From positions 1 through 64,000 of the forward strand of contig JAGASD010000033.1 in assembly GCA_017621885.1 (NCBI GenBank): DNA of 64,000 nt, read 5' to 3'. A program made the position numbers and the translations under genes. Under the pieces are notes generated by a model that saw only the letters and a list, made by a program, of their open reading frames with translations, ran no database searches and had not been told where the DNA came from. Of this stretch, positions 32,941 through 40,737 are shown one piece after another (position 1 is the stretch's first letter; every line of letters begins with the position of its first letter). The stretch is from Clostridia bacterium (lineage in GTDB: Bacteria; Bacillota; Clostridia; Oscillospirales; Acutalibacteraceae).

Positions 32941-34167
32941 TCAAAACGCCCAATTTCCATCCTTAAAAATCGGGTACGCTTTACCATCCTTGTAGCCTGT
33001 AATCTCAAGATCAGGTGCACCAATCATAAAGTCCACGTGGATAATACTGTCGTTAACACCCAATGCCTGACACTCTTCAAGGCTCTTTTTCTCAAAATCA
33101 TCAATGGTATCACAGAAGCCTCTGCCGAGAGCCACGTGACAGCTTGCATTTTCATCAAACAGAGTATTATAGAAGAGAATACCCGTATTTGCTATAGGAC
33201 TATCGTGGGGAATGAGCGCCAATTCACCAAGATACTTTGCCCCCTCATCCATAGTGAGCATTTTATCAAGCAACTCTTTGCCAACCTCTGCATCCCATTC
33301 AACAGCTTTACCGTCTTTGAACGTAATATAAAATTTATCTATAATCTGACTCTGCCATGAAAGGGGCTTTGTTGAAACAAGCTTGCCCTCTGCAAAGCCT
33401 TTTTTAGGTGAAATAAACACCTCTTCCGTAGGAAGATTCGGATTGAAGAAATTACCTGAAAGGGTATTTTCTCCGCCGCCGCACCAATGACTTTCAGAAA
33501 TAAGTGAAGCCTTGAAATCAGTGCCGTTTGAGCTCTTATAATGTAAATAATCGAACTTCTTTTCAGAAAGGTATTTTGTACGTGATTTCAGGTCAGCATT
33601 GTGTTCTGCCCACGCTTTTTCGGGGTCGTTATCCTTTGTTACATAAACTGTTTTAAGTATAGCATCCCAAAGCATATTATAAGCTTTGTTTTTTGTTTCA
33701 TTCGGGAAGACCTTTTTTGCCCAAGCGTAAGAAGGCACAGCCGCAATACACCATTGATCTTTATTTTCAAGAGCATCGCTGTATTTTTTTGTGATTTTAT
33801 AGCGTGCCATCTGTGATTTCTGCATTTTTTCCTGATTTATACCCGCAAGGCCTGCCGGATCTTCGCTGTCGATATAAATCCTGCAAGGCACTTCCTCAAC
33901 CATAAGCTTGAGCCTTTCCTCCTGCCAAAGGGGAACCTGACTCAACGATTTCAAAGACCTGTAGCGGTAATTAAGTTTGGTTATTTCCTGCCATGTGAAA
34001 TCCACTTCAACACGAGAAGCACCTGCTTTATAACACTCATTAACAAGAATTGTTATAAACTCGTGCTGATCCGCCTCTGCATAAATGCGAACGGGCTGAC
34101 CTTTTTTTATGTTAGCGCCCACCCTTGCAATAAGACGGGCATATTTTTTCTGCATAGTTTTAGTCAT
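32941..34167 (-). CDS. Aminopeptidase, peptidase family M29
   Basis: A dimetal leucyl-type aminopeptidase that removes N-terminal residues from cytoplasmic peptides. The 408-residue product shows the M29 landmarks: GQPVRIYAEADQHEFI, NLPTEEVFISPKKGFAEG with the metal-binding Glu region, LGELALIPHDSPIANTG, LFDENASCHVALGRGF, and the final IHVDFMIGAPDLEITG. GGGAG lies 8 bases before the ATG. Length and motifs are complete. It is the last clearly chromosomal gene before the accessory island. Confidence 0.93.
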   Translation of the reverse strand: MTKTMQKKYARLIARVGANIKKGQPVRIYAEADQHEFITILVNECYKAGASRVEVDFTWQEITKLNYRYRSLKSLSQVPLWQEERLKLMVEEVPCRIYIDSEDPAGLAGINQEKMQKSQMARYKITKKYSDALENKDQWCIAAVPSYAWAKKVFPNETKNKAYNMLWDAILKTVYVTKDNDPEKAWAEHNADLKSRTKYLSEKKFDYLHYKSSNGTDFKASLISESHWCGGGENTLSGNFFNPNLPTEEVFISPKKGFAEGKLVSTKPLSWQSQIIDKFYITFKDGKAVEWDAEVGKELLDKMLTMDEGAKYLGELALIPHDSPIANTGILFYNTLFDENASCHVALGRGFCDTIDDFEKKSLEECQALGVNDSIIHVDFMIGAPDLEITGYKDGKAYPIFKDGNWAF

Positions 34168-34257
34168 AATAAAAACTCCCGATAAAGATATTAAATCAAC
34201 AAAAATATATTATCATACAACAAATTCAAATACAAGTTTCAAATACAATTTTTTAAG

Positions 34258-34297
34258 CAAAAAAGGGAACCGACAAAGCCGACTCCCCTTTTCACTA
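34258..34297 (-). terminator. Terminator at the left end of the accessory island
   Basis: A stem of AAAAGGGGAGTCGGC with GTCGGTTCCCTTTT (G-U pairs, TTT loop) is followed by T6 on the minus strand. It lies 30 bases past the recombinase stop. It could equally be the original terminator of the gene into which the island inserted. Confidence 0.8.
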
Positions 34298-34326
34298 TCT
34301 TTTAAAGATATAATCAAGAATTATGA

Positions 34327-35997
34327 TTAAACATTGCCTTCTTCGTAAGCCTTGATCATCTTTTTAAATGTGTGACCCGTACGACCTTTTAGTTTTTGAA
34401 GCCATTTCTCTGAGCTTCTGCCTGTAAATATCTTGATTTCAAGCTTTGCAAGATCGTCTTCTTCAATCGTTACAAATATCTTATCAATGTACTGAGCAAC
34501 AAATTCATTTGTAATAATGCCTGTGCTGGCCTCTTTAATTGCTGCTTCAAGTCTTGACTTAACTTCGTTCATATGCTTCTGATATTCTTCTTGTGTAAAC
34601 AACTCTTCTTCAAGTTCAGCAAGATTTCTTCTTGCCTCCTCTATTTCTCTGTCACAAGTATCTGTCATAGATTTGAAATTTGTAGTTGTAATAGCACCTG
34701 TAGTAAGTAACTCAAGCAGTTTATTTTTCTTTTGATCACCAAGCTCAATAATACGTTTCTGTTCTTCTATCAGTTTTGCCGTTTCATTGTCCGACTCCAA
34801 AGAGTTAAACATTTCAGTATATGTTTCAATTAATGCTTCAACATCAACTCTGGTTTCACTGAACACTTCAAACAAGATAGGTTTTATTTCATCTTCATAT
34901 AACGGAAAAGACGGACATGCATCAGCACCATTGTTAATCTTATTAGAGCATACCCATTTAGAATTTACTGTTCCGTCTTTACTCTTAGATTCTCTTCGAT
35001 AATATGCCGAACCACAGTGTGAACAATATAATTTACCTGTAAGCAAATTAGCATGATTACAAAGACCCTGACGTTTTTTTACATCTTCGCTCCTTCGTAC
35101 CAAGACTTCATTAGCCTTATCCCATAATTCTTCTGAAACGATTGCAGGTACAATATCACCTGTTTCATCCTTGAACATCACCCATTCTTCTGGGGGCAGA
35201 AACTTCTGTTTCTTTGTAAACATATCCACAATACGGACTTTATTGCCTACATAATAACCTTTGTATTTAGGGTTTGAAATAATCCCCGACATAGTAGAAT
35301 GAGCGATTTTGTTGCCATTATAATTTCTATATCCCTGATCGTAGAAATGCTTTTCAAGTTGTTTCATACTGTATTCGCCTGTAGCATACAATCGAAACAG
35401 ATCTCGCACCATCGGTGCTTGAGTCTCGTCTACAATAAGACGCTTATCTTCTTTTTTATAACCAAATATACGACTGTTACCAAGTACAACATTTGACTTA
35501 ATAGCCTGTTGATGACCAAACTTAATACGTGATGAAAGCTTACGAAGCTCATCCTGTGCAATAGAAGACATAATAGTAAGTCTGAGTTCTGCATCTTCAT
35601 CAAGAGTATTTATGTTATCGTTCTGAAAAAACACACCTACACCCAGACCAAGAAGTTCTCTGGTATATTGCAAAGAATCAAGAGTATTACGAGCAAATCT
35701 GGATATTTCCTTCGTAATAATCAGATCAAACATTCCATCCTTCGCATCATCAATCATCTCATTGAAGTGCTTTCTTTTCTTCGTAGAAATACCTGAAAGA
35801 CCTTCGTCTATGTATCCAGGAACGAATGTCCACACTTTGTTTTTCTTGATAAAGTTTTCATAGTAAGATATCTGGTTGTCAAGTGAGTTTAGCTGTTCAT
35901 CTGAATCCGAAGAAACACGGGCATAATATGTCACCCTCAACGGTATATCATATATTGATTTTGTACGTAAAGCCGTACGAATACTTAATATATCCAT
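34327..35997 (-). CDS. Large serine recombinase (integrase)
   Basis: The 556-residue protein has an N-terminal resolvase domain with the nucleophile in TYYARVSSDSDEQ (Ser29), TKEISRFARN, and SSIAQDELRKLSSRIKFG. A recombinase domain (IFGYKKEDKRLIVDETQAPMVRDLF) follows. Next is a zinc ribbon (LLTGKLYCSHCGSAYYRR ... WVCSNKINNGADACPS), then a long coiled coil (~400-480) typical of site-specific integrases that need a directionality factor for excision. It is likely to move this island. AGTTCGTTATATC with a CAAAGTTCG inverted repeat lies upstream. It is convergent with nothing; the left terminator follows. Confidence 0.94.
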   Translation of the reverse strand: MDILSIRTALRTKSIYDIPLRVTYYARVSSDSDEQLNSLDNQISYYENFIKKNKVWTFVPGYIDEGLSGISTKKRKHFNEMIDDAKDGMFDLIITKEISRFARNTLDSLQYTRELLGLGVGVFFQNDNINTLDEDAELRLTIMSSIAQDELRKLSSRIKFGHQQAIKSNVVLGNSRIFGYKKEDKRLIVDETQAPMVRDLFRLYATGEYSMKQLEKHFYDQGYRNYNGNKIAHSTMSGIISNPKYKGYYVGNKVRIVDMFTKKQKFLPPEEWVMFKDETGDIVPAIVSEELWDKANEVLVRRSEDVKKRQGLCNHANLLTGKLYCSHCGSAYYRRESKSKDGTVNSKWVCSNKINNGADACPSFPLYEDEIKPILFEVFSETRVDVEALIETYTEMFNSLESDNETAKLIEEQKRIIELGDQKKNKLLELLTTGAITTTNFKSMTDTCDREIEEARRNLAELEEELFTQEEYQKHMNEVKSRLEAAIKEASTGIITNEFVAQYIDKIFVTIEEDDLAKLEIKIFTGRSSEKWLQKLKGRTGHTFKKMIKAYEEGNV

Positions 35998-36142
35998 AGT
36001 TCCAACCTTTCAAAGTTCGTTATATCATTACTTATATTTCTAATTATATCGCAAACGACCTCAAAACGCAATGGTAAAATCGAACTTTGTCAAAAGATAC
36101 TCCCCCATAATAAATGTTTAGATTTTTTCTAAACATTATATA

Positions 36143-36322
36143 TTATAAAGCAGTTCTTTTATTCGAAAGCTTTGCTCTTCTCATTGCAATTTCCTCAGTC
36201 ATTTTCTTATACTCTTTTTCAGAAATAGTATTCTGTTCGAAAAGATAACGATTAAAGTAATTCAACCAAAGATCTTCAGCAGTTCTCTTTTCAATATTAT
36301 CATCAAGCAAAGCTTTCTTCAT
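36143..36322 (-). CDS. Small SHOCT-like helical protein
   Basis: The 59-residue product starts at the ATG at 36322 (MKKALLDDNIEKRTAEDLW), with GAGGTGA just upstream. Its C-terminal half (NYFNRYLFEQNTISEKEYKKMTEEIA) follows the SHOCT-type helical pattern, often found in short mobile-element proteins. It sits upstream of the recombinase in the same direction, a common place for a recombination directionality factor, but this role is only a guess. A hairpin (36113-36122 with 36128-36137) lies just past its stop. Confidence 0.65.
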   Translation of the reverse strand: MKKALLDDNIEKRTAEDLWLNYFNRYLFEQNTISEKEYKKMTEEIAMRRAKLSNKRTAL

Positions 36323-36728
36323 CAACTCACCTCTTTTCAACTAAAATTTTCTATTTATATTCTTAAATTATTTAACCAAAATATACCACTGAAATATAAT
36401 ACAGTGCGTTATGACAAGATTTGTCATTCTCAAATAAATTTCTTCAAAAATTTTGCCCTTACCCACACCCTCCAGTAGTTCATTTTTTGAAGAGCTTTTT
36501 ATTTTTTTAAAAAAACTGTAGATAATTAATGATTTATTTTCTAACAATTACCTTCTATAAATGCTATAAAGCTTCTTAAAAGCTTTATAGCAAAATATTA
36601 TTAATTAATATTATTTTTATTATTATTCTTTATTTTTATTTACGTTTAATGTTTGACTAAAAGATGTCCGGAAATCAAACGACTATGATATGATTTCCGG
36701 ACTATACTCATCCAATATTTAAATACTA
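36323..36728. other. AT-rich gap with hairpins, possible origin region
   Basis: No gene is seen. It holds a 13-bp perfect stem (36562-36574 with 36580-36592) and a long A/T stretch (AATATTATTAATTAATATT region, 36594-36640). A 12-bp stem (36666-36677 with 36691-36702) is a likely terminator for the Rep-like gene ending at 36729. An AT-rich block with palindromes beside a Rep-like gene could be a replication origin of an excised form, though this is inference. Confidence 0.45.
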
Positions 36729-37163
36729 TTAAAAGCAAAAACCCGAGAATCCGGAGTAACTTTGTGTGTTAGATTCAGGTGCATCTTCATCATTGTAATG
36801 CTCATCGGTTTGATTAGAATTACTAAGAAAATCAGAGTACAAATTATTCAGGTTTGTCGTATCAAATTTAAAATATCGTTTCTTGGGCATACCGTGATAT
36901 TTAATTTTGATAATACCGTACGCTTCAAGTTCTTTACAGGCAATTAACTGTTGATGCTTACTTAGACCTGTGTTGTTATACATATTTTCAACAGTACTGA
37001 AGAACCAACCACCTTTTTGCAATCCATTCTGTTCTTTCCAGTATGTATATTCCGAGTAAATTTCAGATAACATTATCGCCGTATTCAAATTGAACCTTCT
37101 AATAAACGGTCGTGGAACTCTGATAAAATCACTCTCAAACATTCTATCTAGTTTATTTTTCAT
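36729..37163 (-). CDS. Winged-helix protein, replication-initiator-like
   Basis: The 144-residue protein has a helix-turn-helix core: FIRVPRPFIRRFNLNTAIMLSEIYSEYTYW, then GGWFFSTVENMYNNTGLSKHQQLIACKELEAYGIIKIKYHGMPKKRYFKF. This layout (W-FST...TGLSK..Q..A...L...GII) is typical of the DNA-binding part of RepA/DnaD-like proteins in phages and plasmids. The tail is polar and unstructured. AAGGAGGTGAT lies upstream. It may bind the AT-rich region next to it. No ATPase or nuclease domain is present. Confidence 0.65.
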   Translation of the reverse strand: MKNKLDRMFESDFIRVPRPFIRRFNLNTAIMLSEIYSEYTYWKEQNGLQKGGWFFSTVENMYNNTGLSKHQQLIACKELEAYGIIKIKYHGMPKKRYFKFDTTNLNNLYSDFLSNSNQTDEHYNDEDAPESNTQSYSGFSGFCF

Positions 37164-37259
37164 TCTATGTAATCACCTCCTTTCTTTGATGATTTGTACT
37201 TTAAAATAAGTGCTAAATTAAATGAAGAAAAAATTGATCTGTCATAGAAATATTCTAAA

Positions 37260-37967
37260 TCAACAATCGCACCACCATACACTTTCAGTATATTCAACCT
37301 CCTCAATTCCCTCGGTGTACATTATTCTTGCTAGGGTTGCTGCATTATACTTATTTTCATCACATATATTATTACAAACTATATTGATAACGGTTTCTCT
37401 ATCCAAGTACTCAAAGAAGTACATTGGAATTTTTTTATTAAAATAACCATATTTATCATAAATCTCAGTGGTCACCATAGCAGTTGGATCTTTCTCGAGA
37501 CAAGCTTCATTAAGCAGATTCCATACGGCATCAACATCCTTCTCATGCCAAGAGAAAACAAAAATAGAGCCTAAGATAACCGGCAATAGCTGTTTTAACT
37601 GATCAAGAGTCAACTTGTTCATATATTCAAAAAGGCACTCTTTATCGTTATGAGTTTTATGGTATTTTAGGCGCTCTTCAAAATATACCGGGTCGAACAA
37701 TTCTTTGATTACTTTTAGACATACATTGGTGAAAAGTTCAGACCTTGAGTTGGCATCTAGAGGGGTGATCTTAGTTTCTTGGTTAAGATAATCGTCTAGC
37801 CTTCTATAATGTTCGTCATCCGGTTTCTCATATTTTTCGGGATTTATATAGTAATGATAGTTATGAAATGCATTTTGAATATCTTGCCAATCTTCATTCT
37901 CAATACCCTCTAGTTCAAATACTTTCTTAATACTATTCGCTCTATCAATATCGTAAATATAAAACAT
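37260..37967 (-). CDS. Hypothetical mobile-element protein
   Basis: The 235-residue protein is acidic, mostly helical and soluble (MFYIYDIDRANSIKKVFELEG ... EEVEYTESVWWCDC). I recognise no family or motif. An aromatic, Cys-ending tail (VWWCDC) is the only distinctive feature. AAGGA precedes the ATG. It lies in a minus-strand run of replication-type small genes, separated from the DUF669-like gene by a GGGGCTATG/CATAGCCCC hairpin (38010-38042). Confidence 0.6.
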   Translation of the reverse strand: MFYIYDIDRANSIKKVFELEGIENEDWQDIQNAFHNYHYYINPEKYEKPDDEHYRRLDDYLNQETKITPLDANSRSELFTNVCLKVIKELFDPVYFEERLKYHKTHNDKECLFEYMNKLTLDQLKQLLPVILGSIFVFSWHEKDVDAVWNLLNEACLEKDPTAMVTTEIYDKYGYFNKKIPMYFFEYLDRETVINIVCNNICDENKYNAATLARIMYTEGIEEVEYTESVWWCDC

Positions 37968-38048
37968 AATTCCTATTTCCTTTCAAATTTGAATTTTAAA
38001 TTGTTTTTATTGGGGCTATGTGTGATATATCCATAGCCCCAAGTTTCT

Positions 38049-38528
38049 TTAAAAAGTTTCCATGCTAAAACCGTTGAAATTTCTATGGGTAGTAGGGATA
38101 GTCGCAGGTGTTTTTACCTCAACGGGATTGGCTTGAGTTGTAGTAAATTTGCTCTGCTGACTACGACTAAGACAGAACAGAACATTCGCAGTTTTACTTC
38201 CATTATAAATGTTATGTTTGACGCGAACCGCACCATCTCTTTCAATCCAGTTTTCAAAATGTGATAGGTCAAAATCACAAATATCAAACGAATCAAAGAA
38301 CATTCCAAGACGCTGGTTTGTTTTTGCGGGTTCCGTGGGATCGAGAATCAAGTAGTACCAAAGTTTACTATTGTATCCGGGAACGTCAAGGGTGATTTCG
38401 AACCCCTCGCTACCGGTACTAAATGTCTTCTCAATAACATTATTGATCCTTACCCGATGATCACCCTCGGGAATCAATTCAAAATTTCTTGCTGTGTAAT
38501 CGCTAGCATTGTAAATCCAATTAGCCAT
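38049..38528 (-). CDS. DUF669-like protein, possible ssDNA-binding or recombination accessory
   Basis: The 159-residue protein has the DUF669 pattern: NWIYNASDYTARNFELIPEGDHRVRINNVIEKTFSTGSEGFEITLDVPGYNSKLWYYLILDP..., with QRLGMFFDSF following. DUF669 proteins occur in phage replication/recombination clusters and are thought to act like single-strand DNA-binding proteins. The C-terminus ends in FSMETF, an aromatic tip like those of SSB proteins but less acidic. AAAGGA precedes the ATG. Confidence 0.65.
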   Translation of the reverse strand: MANWIYNASDYTARNFELIPEGDHRVRINNVIEKTFSTGSEGFEITLDVPGYNSKLWYYLILDPTEPAKTNQRLGMFFDSFDICDFDLSHFENWIERDGAVRVKHNIYNGSKTANVLFCLSRSQQSKFTTTQANPVEVKTPATIPTTHRNFNGFSMETF

Positions 38529-38573
38529 AAATCAAAAATCCTTTCTGGTTTATAAATTTTTTCTTAAATTCTT

Positions 38574-38963
38574 TCACACTGTGCGGAGCACAGCGGAGGG
38601 AGAAATAAAATCTTTATTATTAGTAAAAACGTCTTTAGTGTTAACGACATATGTATTCAGGACATATCGATCATCATCGGTCTTGAACATAGTGGTTATT
38701 TTGTCGATATCTCTATCATCGTTAGCTTTGTGCTTATCAACAATGATTCCGATTACTCTAGACAAATTCAAGCACTTACTATCATCGCAAGTAGAATAAT
38801 CATCGTTGCCAACTTCAGTTAATATTGAAGAATACTTTGAGATTATTTCTTCGTTTGCATTCGTTAATCGATTCAAATTAAGATTGTGAATATAGAATAT
38901 ATATGCGTTGCCAATTGTGTAATTTGAAAGCGAAAGTGCTGAATTATAATTTTCAAAAATCAT
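38574..38963 (-). CDS. Hypothetical small mobile-element protein
   Basis: The 129-residue protein is soluble and Asn/Asp-rich (MIFENYNSALSLSNYTIGNAY ... KDFISPSAVLRTV). No family is recognised. GAGGTAAATAAG before the ATG supports translation. It is the first gene of the minus-strand run of small replication-type genes. Confidence 0.55.
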   Translation of the reverse strand: MIFENYNSALSLSNYTIGNAYIFYIHNLNLNRLTNANEEIISKYSSILTEVGNDDYSTCDDSKCLNLSRVIGIIVDKHKANDDRDIDKITTMFKTDDDRYVLNTYVVNTKDVFTNNKDFISPSAVLRTV

Positions 38964-39198
38964 CTTATTTACCTCATTTTTTTAGAATTTTTTAATATGT
39001 TCATTAGAACTTACTTTTACAAATAAAAATGCTCATCTGAATAAATTTAAAAATATTAAAATATCATCTCCTTTTCATTTTTAAATTTAAAATTTAATCT
39101 TTTACATCACCACCAAAAAGTTTCTAAGGTACTATACGGTAAAATTTTTCAAAATCTTGCATTTTCGATAAAAAATTTTTAAAAATAATAAAACATAT

Positions 39199-39237
39199 AA
39201 AAGCAGCTCACACTTTCAATTGGTGTGAGCTGCTTTT
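39199..39237. terminator. Strong bidirectional-type hairpin terminator
   Basis: A 15-bp perfect stem (39199-39213 with 39223-39237), 9-base loop, with A-runs on the left and T-runs on the right. It lies between two divergent genes and neither ends here, so it may insulate them or end readthrough antisense RNA. Confidence 0.75.
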
Positions 39238-39318
39238 ATATTATAATTGTATAGAAAGTAAGTTAAAAAAAGTTGTATTAAAGGGGCTCCCGAAACAAGA
39301 AAAACACGACATAATATA

Positions 39319-39352
39319 AGTATCGAAACTAAGTTTAGTTTGTTTCAATACT
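39319..39352 (+). promoter_or_regulatory. Palindromic candidate resolvase-binding or operator site
   Basis: AGTATCGAAACTA (39319-39331) is followed by its near inverse TAGTTTGTTTCAATACT (39336-39352), ending 9 bases before the resolvase start. Serine resolvases bind imperfect inverted sites of about this size and often repress their own genes from them. Confidence 0.45.
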
Positions 39353-39361
39353 AAAAAGGGC

Positions 39362-40078
39362 GTGATTAATATAATTTATGGTTATTGCAGAGTAAGTACA
39401 AAGCATCAACGAATCACACGGCAAGTCACCAATATTACAGAACTATATCCTGAGGCAACACTCATTAAAGAGTTCTACACCGGGACAACTCAGAACCGAC
39501 CACTATGGGACAAGCTTATGAAACAAATACGTTCAGGTGATACTATTGTCTTTGATAGCGTATCGAGAATGTCTCGTAATGCAGACGAAGGCTTCAAGGA
39601 TTATAAAACACTATACAAAGCAGGTATCAGTCTGGTGTTCATTAACGAACCACTTATAAATACCTCTATCTTTGACTCTACTAAAAATAATCTTTTAGAA
39701 ATATCCGTGACTACCGGTAACACAGCGGTTGATGATTATTTCAAAGGCAACATCACATTAATAAATAACTTACTTATGTCTTTAGCAGAAGAACAAATAA
39801 AATCTGCCTTTCTTCAATCTGAAAAAGAAGTTACAGACTTACATACCCGAATCAGTCAAGGAATGAGAGAAAGCAAGAAAAACGGCAAGAACATAGGGCT
39901 CACAAAAGGAACAACATTAGTAACCGAAAAATCTGTCAGATGCAAAGAGATAATAAAAAAGCATGCCCTCGATTTCGGAGGCACACTTAGTGATAAGGAG
40001 GTTATGACCCTTTGTAAGATTTCAAGAAACTCTTACTACAAGTACAAAAGGGAACTAAAGGAGGAAATGAACAAATAG
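39362..40078 (+). CDS. Small serine recombinase (resolvase/invertase family)
   Basis: The 238-residue protein has the resolvase catalytic domain: IIYGYCRVSTKHQ with nucleophile Ser12, EFYTGTTQNRPLWDKLMKQIRSGDTIVFDSVSRMSRN, and LAEEQIKSAFLQSEKEVTDLHTRISQGM. A C-terminal helix-turn-helix follows (GGTLSDKEVMTLCKISRNSYYKYKREL). The only in-frame start is the GTG at 39362, with AAAGGG unusually close. Likely acts on the palindrome upstream to resolve multimers or invert DNA. There are ~60 extra residues between the catalytic block and the HTH compared with Tn3 resolvase. Confidence 0.88.
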   Translation: MINIIYGYCRVSTKHQRITRQVTNITELYPEATLIKEFYTGTTQNRPLWDKLMKQIRSGDTIVFDSVSRMSRNADEGFKDYKTLYKAGISLVFINEPLINTSIFDSTKNNLLEISVTTGNTAVDDYFKGNITLINNLLMSLAEEQIKSAFLQSEKEVTDLHTRISQGMRESKKNGKNIGLTKGTTLVTEKSVRCKEIIKKHALDFGGTLSDKEVMTLCKISRNSYYKYKRELKEEMNK

Positions 40079-40135
40079 TTTTACAAAGCGATAAACAATC
40101 AATATTTTAACAAAATGAAATGGAGCGAAATAATT

Positions 40136-40318
40136 ATGGGATACTATGGACCACTTGAAACATGGAAGATTACATATCACCCTAAAAACATGAATGGTGG
40201 TATAATGGGTGTAGCTTTAGTGGAAGCTGATTGTAGGCAACAAGCTATGTACACTTTCCAACAAATGTATGCAGGTCAATACCATACTGTTGCCAAGTGC
40301 GAGAAGCTTATTAAATGA
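40136..40318 (+). CDS. Small hypothetical protein
   Basis: The 60-residue frame is read from the ATG at 40136 (MGYYGPLETWKITYHPKNMNGG); GGAG lies 10 bases upstream. A longer frame starts at 40115 but lacks a site. It is rich in aromatic residues, probably one small alpha/beta domain. No family is recognised. It sits downstream of the resolvase and upstream of the 111-residue gene, probably one transcript. Confidence 0.5.
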   Translation: MGYYGPLETWKITYHPKNMNGGIMGVALVEADCRQQAMYTFQQMYAGQYHTVAKCEKLIK

Positions 40319-40334
40319 AACACGGAGGGTTATT

Positions 40335-40670
40335 ATGAAAACAATAGAAACATTAACACGTGATTGGCATTCATTAACATGGAAAGTTATTGAATTTCAA
40401 AATCTCGATATTTCAGAACTACAAAAACTTTTCGATGAAACATATAAGATTATTGAATGTTACAGTACAGAATCTCTTGTTCCTAAAGAAATTAGTGGAC
40501 TTCTACTTGAAATGCACGATTTCAGTTGGTGGGTTAGCGATTTAGATGATACACCAATGCACACCCATTACCAAGAAATTGTTTCTTTAGTAAACTTACT
40601 TAATAAATACTTTTTAACGCGTGATGCTAACACTAACGAAATCGAGAGACTAATCAAAGAGCTGAAATAA
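40335..40670 (+). CDS. Small helical hypothetical protein
   Basis: The 111-residue product starts at the ATG at 40335 (MKTIETLTRDWHSLTWKVIEF), directly behind GGAGGG. It is all-helical, soluble and acidic, with many Trp and His residues (LLEMHDFSWWVSDLDDTPMHTHYQEIV). No family is recognised. A terminator follows at once, so it closes the resolvase transcript. Confidence 0.6.
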   Translation: MKTIETLTRDWHSLTWKVIEFQNLDISELQKLFDETYKIIECYSTESLVPKEISGLLLEMHDFSWWVSDLDDTPMHTHYQEIVSLVNLLNKYFLTRDANTNEIERLIKELK

Positions 40671-40681
40671 ATATTTCTCAC

Positions 40682-40718
40682 AAAAAAGATAGCAAGTTTC
40701 CATCTTGCTATCTTTTTT
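40682..40718. terminator. Bidirectional terminator between convergent genes
   Basis: A 15-bp perfect stem (40682-40696 with 40704-40718), A6 on the left arm and T6 on the right. It ends both the resolvase transcript and the minus-strand helicase operon. Confidence 0.92.
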
Positions 40719-40737
40719 CCATATTGATACTACTTCA

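Larger units (their letters stand above)
38964..39361. other. Divergent gap between small replication-type genes and the resolvase
   Basis: No gene is seen. The left half is AT-rich and should hold the promoter for the minus-strand run starting at 38963. The right half holds a strong terminator (39199-39237) and a palindromic site just before the resolvase (39319-39352), listed separately. Confidence 0.45.

Noticed and set aside
34309-34315. TATAATC as the exact attachment core shared with 63743-63749
   Set aside because: Rejoining the flanks at this core does not restore a normal spore-protein ending, and a 7-base match is easily chance. Kept only as an approximate boundary.
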